A stretch of 64,000 nt of DNA from Salinivirga cyanobacteriivorans (GTDB lineage: Bacteria; Bacteroidota; Bacteroidia; Bacteroidales; Salinivirgaceae). Where the stretch lies: positions 310,001 to 374,000 of the forward strand of contig NZ_CP013118.1 of the NCBI RefSeq assembly GCF_001443605.1. The letters run 5' to 3'. The notes below the pieces were generated by a model. The model saw only the letters and a list, made by a program, of their open reading frames with translations, made no database searches and was not told the origin of the DNA. Shown in pieces: positions 52,028-59,370 of this stretch. Positions within the stretch are counted from its first letter, which is position 1; each line of letters begins with the position of its first letter. The translations under genes were made by a program, and so were the position numbers.

Positions 52028-52080
52028 CGGGGCCCCTCGCCCCCCAGACGAGTACTCTAACCGGACTGAGCTACATCCCG
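52006..52080 (-). tRNA. tRNA-Pro (anticodon GGG)
   Basis: 75 nt on the minus strand. Acceptor stem CGGGATG/CATCCCG, D-stem GCTC/GAGT, anticodon stem CTCGT/GCGAG with loop CTGGGGG (anticodon GGG), 5-nt variable loop, T-stem CCGAG/CTCGG with TTCAAAT loop, discriminator A. No CCA is encoded. All stems pair, with one G-U in the anticodon stem. Reads proline codons CCC and CCU. Confidence 0.97.
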
Positions 52081-52199
52081 CTACTTTTCTTTTGCCTTTC
52101 GAGTGTACTCTAATCCCGAAAAAACAGAAATCTGCGATTTCATCTTTTTTCGTGGACTCTCGGTTTTATAAACCAAACAAAGTTTGAATAAAACTGGAG

Positions 52200-52227
52200 C
52201 CGGACTGAGCTACATCCCGCTACTTTT
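52200..52227 (-). repeat. Copy of the tRNA-Pro 5' end in the tRNA leader
   Basis: A 28-bp exact copy of 52061-52088: the first 20 bases of the tRNA (acceptor and D-arm side) plus 8 bases of upstream flank. It lies between the predicted promoter and the intact tRNA, so it would be transcribed. It looks like the relic of a second tRNA gene. Confidence 0.85.
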
Positions 52228-52287
52228 TGCTTTACTTTAGGTGGACAACAGCTTTTAAGCTAACCACTCGTTGCGCTAAAGCGGTTG

Positions 52288-52318
52288 CAAATATAGATCA
52301 TTTATTTATTCCAACAAA
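52288..52318 (-). promoter_or_regulatory. Promoter of tRNA-Pro
   Basis: On the minus strand TTTG (52315-52318), 19-bp spacer, TATATTTG (52288-52295). The predicted start near 52281 gives a precursor leader of about 200 nt before the mature tRNA. Confidence 0.55.
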
Positions 52319-52418
52319 AATTATTGCGCGTTTTCATGTCAAAAATTCCGTAAAGATTTGGCATAAATATTGAAATATCTAGATTCTTAATTATAAAATG
52401 TCATTTTGACAATAATAT

Positions 52419-52426
52419 TACCTTTG
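52419..52426 (+). promoter_or_regulatory. -7 element of trxB
   Basis: TACCTTTG matches TANNTTTG; start near 52433, leader about 34 nt. The only nearby TTTG lies 10 bp upstream, too close for the usual -33 box. Confidence 0.4.
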
Positions 52427-52466
52427 TACAACAATTGTATATAACAGACTTAAAAAATAAAATATT

Positions 52467-53477
52467 ATGGCATTGTTTAAATCACTTGACAATCTTGAAG
52501 AAAAAGCAGAAATGAATAAAGATGGCTGGCCCGAAGGCGAGGCCGAGAATGTAAAATGTTTAATCATTGGTTCAGGACCAGCAGGATACACAGCTGCCAT
52601 CTATGCAGCGCGCGCCAATTTGTCGCCTGTAATGTACCAGGGCATGGAGCCGGGAGGACAGCTTACCACAACAACCGAGGTTGAAAACTTTCCGGGTTAC
52701 CCATCGGGTATTACCGGCCCAGAAATGATGGAAGACCTGAAAAAACAAGCAGAGCGTTTCGGCACAGATGTGCGCTGGGGCATGGCCACAAAAGCTGACC
52801 TGAGCAAACGTCCGTTTAAAGTGGCTATAGACGACAAAAAAGTGCTGGAGGCCGAAACTTTAATTATAGCTACAGGAGCCACTGCCAAATATCTTGGTCT
52901 GGAATCAGAAGAAAAATATAAAGGTTCAGGCGTTTCGGCATGTGCCACTTGCGACGGGTTTTTCTATAAAGACAAAGTTGTTGGTGTTGTGGGTGGTGGC
53001 GATACTGCTGCTGAAGAGGCTACCTACCTGGCAGGTCTGGCCAAAAAAGTTTACTTAATCGTACGTAAAGACTACATGCGAGCTTCAAAGGCAATGCAAA
53101 AGCGTGTAGACAACACTAAAAACATCGAAATTTTGTATGAGCACAACACTAAAGAGCTCTATGGCGATGGCGTAGTTGAAGGGGCAAAACTTATTTACCG
53201 CAAAGGTCAGCCCGACGAAAAAGAAGTTGACATTAAAATTGACGGATTTTTCCTTGCAATTGGTCACACACCAAACAGCAAAGTATTTGCTGACTATTTA
53301 ACCACAGACAAAGAAGGTTATATTATTACAGATTCCGGTTCTACAAAGACAAATATTCCCGGTGTGTTTGCCTCCGGTGACGTACAGGATAAAATATACC
53401 GGCAGGCAGTTACAGCAGCCGGATCAGGTTGCCAGGCAGCACTTGATGCTGAGCGTTTCCTTGGCGAACAAGAATAA
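52467..53477 (+). CDS. trxB: Thioredoxin reductase
   Basis: 336 aa. FAD-binding GSGPAGYTAAIYAARANL at about 35-52, the redox pair Cys159-Ala-Thr-Cys162 (ACATCDGFFY), NADPH-binding GVVGGGDTAAEEATYL at about 172-187, and the terminal FAD motif GVFASGDVQD with AAGSGCQAALDAERFL. Transfers electrons from NADPH to thioredoxin in the cytoplasm. It has about 28 residues before the usual first strand, acidic and polar; Met16 (MNKDGWPEG) is an alternative start. Single gene with its own promoter and a strong terminator. Confidence 0.95.
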   Translation: MALFKSLDNLEEKAEMNKDGWPEGEAENVKCLIIGSGPAGYTAAIYAARANLSPVMYQGMEPGGQLTTTTEVENFPGYPSGITGPEMMEDLKKQAERFGTDVRWGMATKADLSKRPFKVAIDDKKVLEAETLIIATGATAKYLGLESEEKYKGSGVSACATCDGFFYKDKVVGVVGGGDTAAEEATYLAGLAKKVYLIVRKDYMRASKAMQKRVDNTKNIEILYEHNTKELYGDGVVEGAKLIYRKGQPDEKEVDIKIDGFFLAIGHTPNSKVFADYLTTDKEGYIITDSGSTKTNIPGVFASGDVQDKIYRQAVTAAGSGCQAALDAERFLGEQE

Positions 53478-53502
53478 AAAAACAATTTTCACATATAGTA
53501 GC

Positions 53503-53538
53503 AATGGTCCTTTCGAAGAGAAAGGACCATTCTTTTTT
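53503..53538 (+). terminator. Rho-independent terminator of trxB
   Basis: The stem AATGGTCCTTT/AAAGGACCATT (11 bp, perfect) with a 7-nt loop, then CTTTTTT. Confidence 0.92.
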
Positions 53539-53630
53539 ATACCAGAAAAATAGGACTAAAAGTAATGCTTTATCAACAGTCCAATTGATAAAAAAAGAGG
53601 CTTCAATTTTACAAACAAGTGATAAAGGGT

Positions 53631-53638
53631 TAAATTTG
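53631..53638 (+). promoter_or_regulatory. -7 element of the glycosyltransferase gene
   Basis: TAAATTTG matches TANNTTTG. A start near 53645 fits the ATG at 53657 and argues against an in-frame ATG at 53504, which lies inside the trxB terminator. Confidence 0.5.
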
Positions 53639-53656
53639 CATTTAAGCTTAAAAAAT

Positions 53657-54970
53657 ATGCAAAAAGTTCTGATCCTGACATATTATTGGCCACCGGCGTC
53701 GGGTCCGGGTGTGCAGCGGTTTCTCAAATTTTGTAAATATTTACCTGAATTTGGGTGGAAACCATATGTTGTAACCGTTGAAAACGGCACTTATTCTTCG
53801 GTAGATGAAACACTTTTAAAAGATATACCTGAGCAGGTCCAGGTTATAAAAACCCGCACCAATGAGCCCTTTGGTATTTATAACCGGCTTACAGGCAAGG
53901 AAAAGAAATCGGGAACTGTAGGTATGCTGAATATGGATAGCGGACAAAACCCCATTAAACAAATGTCACTCTATGCACGCGCAAATTATTTTATACCTGA
54001 TGCGCGTAAAGGCTGGAACCGATATGCATATAAGGCAGCAAAAGCAGTAATTGAAAAAGAAAACATCAATATCATCATAACTACCGGACCACCCCACAGC
54101 ACACATTTGATTGGTAAAAGACTTAAAGAAAACCTTGGTGTAAGATGGTTGGCAGATTTCAGGGATCCGTGGACCAATATTTTTTATAACGAAGCCTTAC
54201 CCCGTACACTCAATACGCAAAAAAAAGATAAAACTCTGGAAGATAGTGTACTCAAAAGTGCCGATAAAGTGACGGTAGTAAGCGACGGGCTCAAAGACGA
54301 GTTCGCTGACCGTACTGAACCAACGGTAATTTATAATGGTTTTGATGTAGATGACCTGGCTTATCAGCCCTGGGAAGATAAAAATCGCAAATTTACATTA
54401 TCCCATGTGGGGAATTTAATGCCAGGGCAAAATATTGAAGAATTATGGCAGGCGCTAAAAGAATTAAAAGATGAATATGAAGAATTTGGTGCCCAGATTA
54501 AACTATCATTTACAGGCAATGTGGATGATGGCATATTAGCCTCGCTTGACAAATATGACTTAACTGATATGGCACATATAGATGGGTATGTACCACATCT
54601 TGAAGCCACCAAAGCTATGATGACTGCCGACATGCTACTTTTTGTCATTCCTGACACAAAACGAAACGAATTAATCATAACGGGTAAGCTCTTCGAGTAT
54701 ATTGCATCGCGCACACCAATACTTGGAATAGGCCCTACTGATGGCAATGCTGCACAAATACTACGCAATGCACACCGCAACCCAATGGTCGACTTTTCAG
54801 ATAAGGCAGATATTAAAAAACAATTACTCGTAGCCTTTACCAAATGGCAGGAAGCCGATGCCCCTTTTAAACACGACGAAAAAGATTTGGAGAAATTCAG
54901 CCGTAAAGGATTAACAGGCCAGTTGGCTCATTTACTCGATGAATTGAATGCAGAAAAAGTAAAAGCTTAA
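53657..54970 (+). CDS. Glycosyltransferase, GT4-like (GT-B fold)
   Basis: 437 aa from the ATG at 53657. The N-terminal half opens KVLILTYYWPPASGPGVQRFLKFCKYLPEFGW, the pattern of family 4 glycosyltransferases in Bacteroidota polysaccharide genes; the mid-part has IIITTGPPHSTHLIG and WLADFRDPWTN. The second half has the sugar-nucleotide fold: VIYNGFDVDDL, LSHVGNLMPGQNIEELWQAL, and near the end ITGKLFEYIASRTPILGIGP with the conserved E of the E-x7-E type motif region. It probably adds a sugar to a surface glycan or lipid carrier in the cytoplasm. No other polysaccharide gene adjoins it, so donor and acceptor are unknown. Confidence 0.85.
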   Translation: MQKVLILTYYWPPASGPGVQRFLKFCKYLPEFGWKPYVVTVENGTYSSVDETLLKDIPEQVQVIKTRTNEPFGIYNRLTGKEKKSGTVGMLNMDSGQNPIKQMSLYARANYFIPDARKGWNRYAYKAAKAVIEKENINIIITTGPPHSTHLIGKRLKENLGVRWLADFRDPWTNIFYNEALPRTLNTQKKDKTLEDSVLKSADKVTVVSDGLKDEFADRTEPTVIYNGFDVDDLAYQPWEDKNRKFTLSHVGNLMPGQNIEELWQALKELKDEYEEFGAQIKLSFTGNVDDGILASLDKYDLTDMAHIDGYVPHLEATKAMMTADMLLFVIPDTKRNELIITGKLFEYIASRTPILGIGPTDGNAAQILRNAHRNPMVDFSDKADIKKQLLVAFTKWQEADAPFKHDEKDLEKFSRKGLTGQLAHLLDELNAEKVKA

Positions 54971-54994
54971 CAAAAATTATAATTCTCTGCTATA

Positions 54995-55333
54995 TTAATA
55001 AAACAGGTGTCGTTTTTTATTGGAATTCCATCCGGCCTGATTACTATATTCCACAAAATAAATGGTAATGTCAGCCTGATTTTCGTAGTCGGTATAAAAT
55101 ATAGTTTTATCAGCCTGGTTCTCATAATCGGTAAAATACCAAAGCCCATTGTTCTTTCCGGCCTGGTTAGCGTATTCTACCTTATACACACTCAAATCGG
55201 CCTGGTTTTCATAGTCAACCACATAAACTTTCACATCAGCCTGGTTGGCATATTCCACTGCAAAAACTTTTTGACCATATGAAAAACAGGCAAAAGCTGC
55301 ACCGAATAACATTGTGAGGAATATTTTTTTCAT
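54995..55333 (-). CDS. Small exported repeat protein, DUF6150-like
   Basis: 112 aa. Signal peptide at 1-20 (ends FSYGQ). The whole mature part is six repeats of about 14 residues with the frame (V/I)(Y/F)xVxYxNQA(D/G): VFAVEYANQAD, VYVVDYENQAD, VYKVEYANQAG, LWYFTDYENQAD, IFYTDYENQAD, IYFVEYSNQAG, then NSNKKRHLFY. This is the look of the DUF6150 family, in which the variable residues here are uniformly Asn before Gln-Ala. Function is not known; exported to the periplasm or beyond. Single gene with its own promoter, convergent with the glycosyltransferase gene. Confidence 0.8.
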   Translation of the reverse strand: MKKIFLTMLFGAAFACFSYGQKVFAVEYANQADVKVYVVDYENQADLSVYKVEYANQAGKNNGLWYFTDYENQADKTIFYTDYENQADITIYFVEYSNQAGWNSNKKRHLFY

Positions 55334-55364
55334 AAAATATAGGTTTTAACGAATAATTATTCAC

Positions 55365-55396
55365 TAAAAGTATCAATAAAATTGATGCGATGCAAA
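55365..55396 (-). promoter_or_regulatory. Promoter of the DUF6150-like gene
   Basis: On the minus strand TTTG (55393-55396), 20-bp spacer, TACTTTTA (55365-55372), one base off TANNTTTG. Leader about 25 nt. Confidence 0.45.
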
Positions 55397-55599
55397 AGTC
55401 AAATATTAAATTAATAACTGTTTACAAAGGTGTTACATATAACCTTTTCAGAAAAGTTATAGTGAAATAGACGGATAGCTTTAATGATCGATATTTTTTC
55501 AAGAACATATCACATCAGGCTTTTTAAAGAAGAATCATACTCAAAAAAAAATTGTTTACGAATATTCAATGAAGTAATTTTACATAAAACCACTTAATT

Positions 55600-56808
55600 A
55601 TGAAAACAATAGCTCTTATTTTATTGCTATGTGGATACCTTGGTGGTATGGCACAAACATGGGATATGATATCACCTGCAAACGAAAAGGTAGACTATTA
55701 TGGTTTTTTACCTGCTGAGCATTTTGCCGATTCCAATATGCTCTGGATTAAGAACCATGAACTTGATACCTGGAATTCGCATGACTTTATGCTAGAAATT
55801 ACAGGAACAGCTCCTTATGATGATAGCCTGATGCTGCTAACCTGTGGCTCTGGATCATATTCTGATGGTATTTATAGAACTAATATAAATAATGGACTCA
55901 GCGAAGTGCTGTTTTATTGTTATAAGCCCCAAACCATAGTTCAACATCAGGGAGAATTTTTCGTAGGTTACCACGGAGGACTCGTTTCATCGGTCGACGG
56001 ACAAATCTGGGATTCTGTTTTATCGTTTAAAACCGATACTGCTGTAGAATACTATTACGTCTCACAGGAGAACCACATAGCCATCTGCAGTTCATCAACC
56101 GGCGATTTCATTTACCATTCCAATGACGAAGGCACCTCATGGACAAATCATGAATTAATATTACCGGTAAATGATGCTGATTTTTATTATGCAGAAAACA
56201 AATTATTTGTAGCAATGGGAAACGGGTCAGAATCCGATGGCTGTTATGTGTCTAATGATTTCGGAATAACATTTGAATCGGTTTTATATGCCGATAGTAT
56301 AAGTGCTGTGAAATTTATTGATAACGAACATTTGGCCCTTGGTTTTTCCGAAAAACCCTATGCTCCCAATGGTGTCGCTATAGTAAACCCTGCAACCCAT
56401 GAGCTAACAAATATAAACGGAAATTTACCAACGTTAAGCATTAATTATTTTACCATGCACCCATTGATTAATTGTATCAACCTCATTGCATGTACGAACT
56501 CCGGAGCTTACATAAGCTGTGATATTCTTGGTATCGAATCAACAGCCTACAACAGAGCAGTGAAAGTATACCCAAACCCGTTCAATGATTTTTTAACAAT
56601 TGAAGTTAATGCCTCACAACCACCTATCAGCTGCAAAATATTTACAATGTCGGGTAAAATGATATTTAACGAAATTAAAACAACTGATAGTAAATATTTT
56701 AAATGGCAAATGAAGAAAATTGCTGCAAGCTTAACTACAGGATGTTACATTCTGGAGGTTAGACAGAACAATGAAAAAATATTCAGCCAGGTATTAATAA
56801 AAAAATAA
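55600..56808 (+). CDS. Secreted beta-propeller-like protein with T9SS signal
   Basis: 402 aa. Signal peptide at 1-18 (ends GGMAQ). Residues 20-310 are strand-rich with several BNR/sortilin-like turns (SVDGQIWDSV, SNDEGTSWTNHE, SNDFGITFESV), so an Asp-box propeller is likely. The last 75 residues are a type A T9SS signal (VKVYPNPFNDFLTI to SQVLIKK). Secreted and held at the surface, ligand unknown. Single gene on the plus strand, convergent with the methyltransferase gene 9 bp away. Confidence 0.8.
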   Translation: MKTIALILLLCGYLGGMAQTWDMISPANEKVDYYGFLPAEHFADSNMLWIKNHELDTWNSHDFMLEITGTAPYDDSLMLLTCGSGSYSDGIYRTNINNGLSEVLFYCYKPQTIVQHQGEFFVGYHGGLVSSVDGQIWDSVLSFKTDTAVEYYYVSQENHIAICSSSTGDFIYHSNDEGTSWTNHELILPVNDADFYYAENKLFVAMGNGSESDGCYVSNDFGITFESVLYADSISAVKFIDNEHLALGFSEKPYAPNGVAIVNPATHELTNINGNLPTLSINYFTMHPLINCINLIACTNSGAYISCDILGIESTAYNRAVKVYPNPFNDFLTIEVNASQPPISCKIFTMSGKMIFNEIKTTDSKYFKWQMKKIAASLTTGCYILEVRQNNEKIFSQVLIKK

Positions 56809-56817
56809 AATAAGGAA

Positions 56818-57594
56818 CTATTGCAGATCCTGTTTTTTAAGTACGTAACTAAAATAGACGTATTTTCCTGATTCTAAATTTTTGTAAGTTGTACTGCCTA
56901 TGGCACCGGCAAAATTTAATGCAACTTTATGCAAAAATGCTGGGACCAGTTTTTTTACAAGCTTTCGCTTTCTTTGATCATCAAGGTTAAGGGCAGCCAG
57001 CACCTCTCGGTTGATGTTTTTTTCTCTTACAACTTGTAAACCGCTTTTGGCTATAAGCTGCTTAAAATCATCCATTTCATGGTCATAACGAAAATCAGTC
57101 AGAAGTAAATGTCCACCTGGTCTTAAAACACGTTCCGTTTCTTTTAAAAAAGTGGCCATATCCTGGTAACGATGCGACGACTCGACATTAAGCACCACAT
57201 CAGATGATTCATCTTCAAGTTTTAAGCTTTGAGCATCTCCCTGGGAAAAAGTTAAATTTCCATCTTTATAATGCGTATTGCAAAAATTCACTGCTCTTTT
57301 GTCCAGTTCAATACCCTGTGCTGAAGCTGGGGCATGTGTTTGCTTTACATGAAAAAGCCCTCCTCCTCGTCCACTACCAATTTCCACTACATCAAGTCCT
57401 TTCAGGTCAATTGCCGTAGCAAGGTGATCATATAACTGAATAGAAAATCGATCTGGTGATTGGAGCTCTTCATTGGTATCTTGTTCTTCTCCATGAAATC
57501 CATAATTCATAAATAAAATTTCAGCCTTACGGTCTACCTTATTCACGTACCAATACCAAATTCTAAAAAGCCGGTCACGAAGATTTAACTGCAT
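56818..57594 (-). CDS. Class I SAM-dependent methyltransferase
   Basis: 258 aa from the ATG at 57594. Motif I VVEIGSGRGGGLFHV at about 72-86, motif II IELDKRAVNF, QGDAQSLKLEDESSDVVLNVESSHRY (motifs III-IV) and VLRPGGHLLLTDFRY. This arrangement resembles the phthiotriol/sterol-type lipid methyltransferases, where VLNVEASHCY is the counterpart; a lipid or quinone-like acceptor is therefore a fair guess. A longer frame from 57657 is open but would start inside a hairpin and is unlikely. The gene lies downstream of the AbgT transporter on the same strand, with a hairpin and T-run between. Confidence 0.78.
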   Translation of the reverse strand: MQLNLRDRLFRIWYWYVNKVDRKAEILFMNYGFHGEEQDTNEELQSPDRFSIQLYDHLATAIDLKGLDVVEIGSGRGGGLFHVKQTHAPASAQGIELDKRAVNFCNTHYKDGNLTFSQGDAQSLKLEDESSDVVLNVESSHRYQDMATFLKETERVLRPGGHLLLTDFRYDHEMDDFKQLIAKSGLQVVREKNINREVLAALNLDDQRKRKLVKKLVPAFLHKVALNFAGAIGSTTYKNLESGKYVYFSYVLKKQDLQ

Positions 57595-57607
57595 AATATC
57601 ACGATTT

Positions 57608-57655
57608 TGAATAAAATAAAAGGCCATGCACATGTTGACACATTTGCGCATGGCC
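57608..57655 (-). terminator. Terminator of the AbgT gene, or 5' leader hairpin of the methyltransferase
   Basis: On the minus strand GGCCATGCGCA/TGTGCATGGCC (11-bp stem, one G-U) with a 12-nt loop is followed by TTTTATTTTAT. A TATATTTG (57662-57669) directly before it is a perfect -7 element with predicted start near 57655, so the hairpin may also begin the methyltransferase mRNA. Confidence 0.65.
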
Positions 57656-57725
57656 AAAGATCAAATATAAGTTTTTATTCTTAACTAATTATTAATTTAA
57701 GAATATTAAAATCCAGCTTGCGCAA

Positions 57726-59231
57726 TTATAAATGCAAACTTACACCGGGGCCAAGCGGGATATCGAACCATACCCACAAAACTAATAATATTACCCAGGC
57801 AATGAAAAATGCAATGGTATAGGGTAACATTGTCGATATAATGGTACCAATACCTGCATTTTTATCATACTTCTGAATAAATGCAATAATTAACGCAAAA
57901 AAGCTCATCATTGGCGAAATAATATTGGTAACACTGTCGCCAATGCGGAACACAACCTGACTTAGCTCAGGACTATAACCCAAGAACATAAATACCGGAA
58001 TAAAAATGGGTGCCAACACTGCCCATTTAGCCGATGCACTTCCCATAAACATATTTATGGTGGCAGACAAAATCACAAACATGATAAGCAGGGGGATGAG
58101 GCCAACGTTAAGAGAAACAAGGAAGTCGGCTCCTTTAATGGCAAAAATAAGCCCCAGATTACTCCATTTAAAGTAAGCCACGAACTGCGCAGCAAAGAAA
58201 ACCAACACGATATAAGCAGAAAGTGTTTTTATGCTATCGGTCATCCCCTTCACAATATCGGAATCGTTTTTATACTTACCTGTGGCAATGCCATAAGCTA
58301 CACCAGCACCTCCGGCCAGGATAAACAACCATGCTACCACACCTTTAATTACAGGACCATTTAAGATCGAACCATCATGTCCACGTAGAAAACCATGTTC
58401 TGGAATAATTCCGATAAGTACAATGGCCAAAATGCCCAACACAGTGAGACCCGCTACACGTAATCCTTTTCGCTCCTTTTTTGACAAAGGATCCAGGTTT
58501 TCTTCGTGTTCTCCTTTGTATTCACCTAACCGGGGGGCGACTATCCTTTCAGTAACCCAGGTACCGGCAGCAGCAACAATAAATGTAGAGGCTACCATAA
58601 AGTAGTAATTGGCGGTGGGATTCACTTCATATACAGGATCTACAATACGCGCTGCTTCTTGCGAAAGGCCTGCCAATAAGGGATCAATGGTGCCCAATAT
58701 GAGGTTAGCACTGAAGCCACCTGAAACACCCGCAAAAGCTGCGGCCATACCAGCTATTGGGTGCCGACCTACACTTAAAAATATTACCCCTGCAAGTGGG
58801 ATAAGCAATACATATCCAATATCACTGGCAAAATTTGACAGGATACCCGAAAAAACCAATACAAATGTCAATAGTTTTTTTGGGGCACTCAAAACGAGTT
58901 TTCGAATTAAAGCACCGATTAAACCACTACCTTCGGCCATTCCAATACCAAGCATGGCAACTAATACAATTCCAAGTGGCGCAAAACCAGTAAAGTTTTC
59001 AACCATTTCGAGCAGCACCCTGTGTATACCCTCCTTTGAGAGCAAATTGACAGGTTCAATAACCTCTTTGGTAACGGGATGAATGGCATTCCAATCTACC
59101 CAATGCGCTATAAATGATAATATCAAAACACTACCAGCAAAAATTGCGAAAAGTGTCGCAGGGTGAGGTAATGCATTTCCAACGCGTTCCACAAAATTGA
59201 GGAACGAAAATTTTCTGAGGGCTTTAAACAT
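57726..59231 (-). CDS. abgT: AbgT-family transporter
   Basis: 501 aa with about eleven to thirteen hydrophobic helices. Family signs: NALPHPATLFAIF near the start, LGIGMAEGSGLIGALIRK, NFASDIGYVLLIPLAGVIF, GGFSANLILGTIDPLLAGLSQEAA, and in the second half MFMGSASAKWAVLAPIFIPVFMFLGYSPELSQVVFRIGDSVTNIISPMM. The two pseudo-symmetric hairpin regions of the AbgT fold are thus present. Members move p-aminobenzoyl-glutamate or export sulfonamide-like drugs with cation gradients; which applies here cannot be told. Single gene with a TATTTTTG -7 element at 59264-59271 (minus). Confidence 0.92.
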   Translation of the reverse strand: MFKALRKFSFLNFVERVGNALPHPATLFAIFAGSVLILSFIAHWVDWNAIHPVTKEVIEPVNLLSKEGIHRVLLEMVENFTGFAPLGIVLVAMLGIGMAEGSGLIGALIRKLVLSAPKKLLTFVLVFSGILSNFASDIGYVLLIPLAGVIFLSVGRHPIAGMAAAFAGVSGGFSANLILGTIDPLLAGLSQEAARIVDPVYEVNPTANYYFMVASTFIVAAAGTWVTERIVAPRLGEYKGEHEENLDPLSKKERKGLRVAGLTVLGILAIVLIGIIPEHGFLRGHDGSILNGPVIKGVVAWLFILAGGAGVAYGIATGKYKNDSDIVKGMTDSIKTLSAYIVLVFFAAQFVAYFKWSNLGLIFAIKGADFLVSLNVGLIPLLIMFVILSATINMFMGSASAKWAVLAPIFIPVFMFLGYSPELSQVVFRIGDSVTNIISPMMSFFALIIAFIQKYDKNAGIGTIISTMLPYTIAFFIAWVILLVLWVWFDIPLGPGVSLHL

Positions 59232-59370
59232 CTTAATATATTTTTTTCGGTTTTTTAAGCTGCCAAAAATAATGGGATCTTTGAAATTTTAAAAGTCCTA
59301 AGGCTTAAGTTGATTCAAAAATCCCTAAATCATACATTATAATCATATACAAAGAAGCAAATATAATTGT

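Noticed and set aside
51882..52187. Plus-strand frame of 101 codons across tRNA-Pro
   Set aside because: Antisense to the tRNA and terminator; a similar peptide arises from the duplicate at 51667-51894.
53504..53656. Longer start for the glycosyltransferase
   Set aside because: The first ATG lies inside the trxB terminator stem, and the -7 element at 53631 places transcription after it.
57595..57657. Longer start for the methyltransferase
   Set aside because: The upstream ATG falls in the hairpin before the T-run and the added residues are unlike the family's N-terminus.
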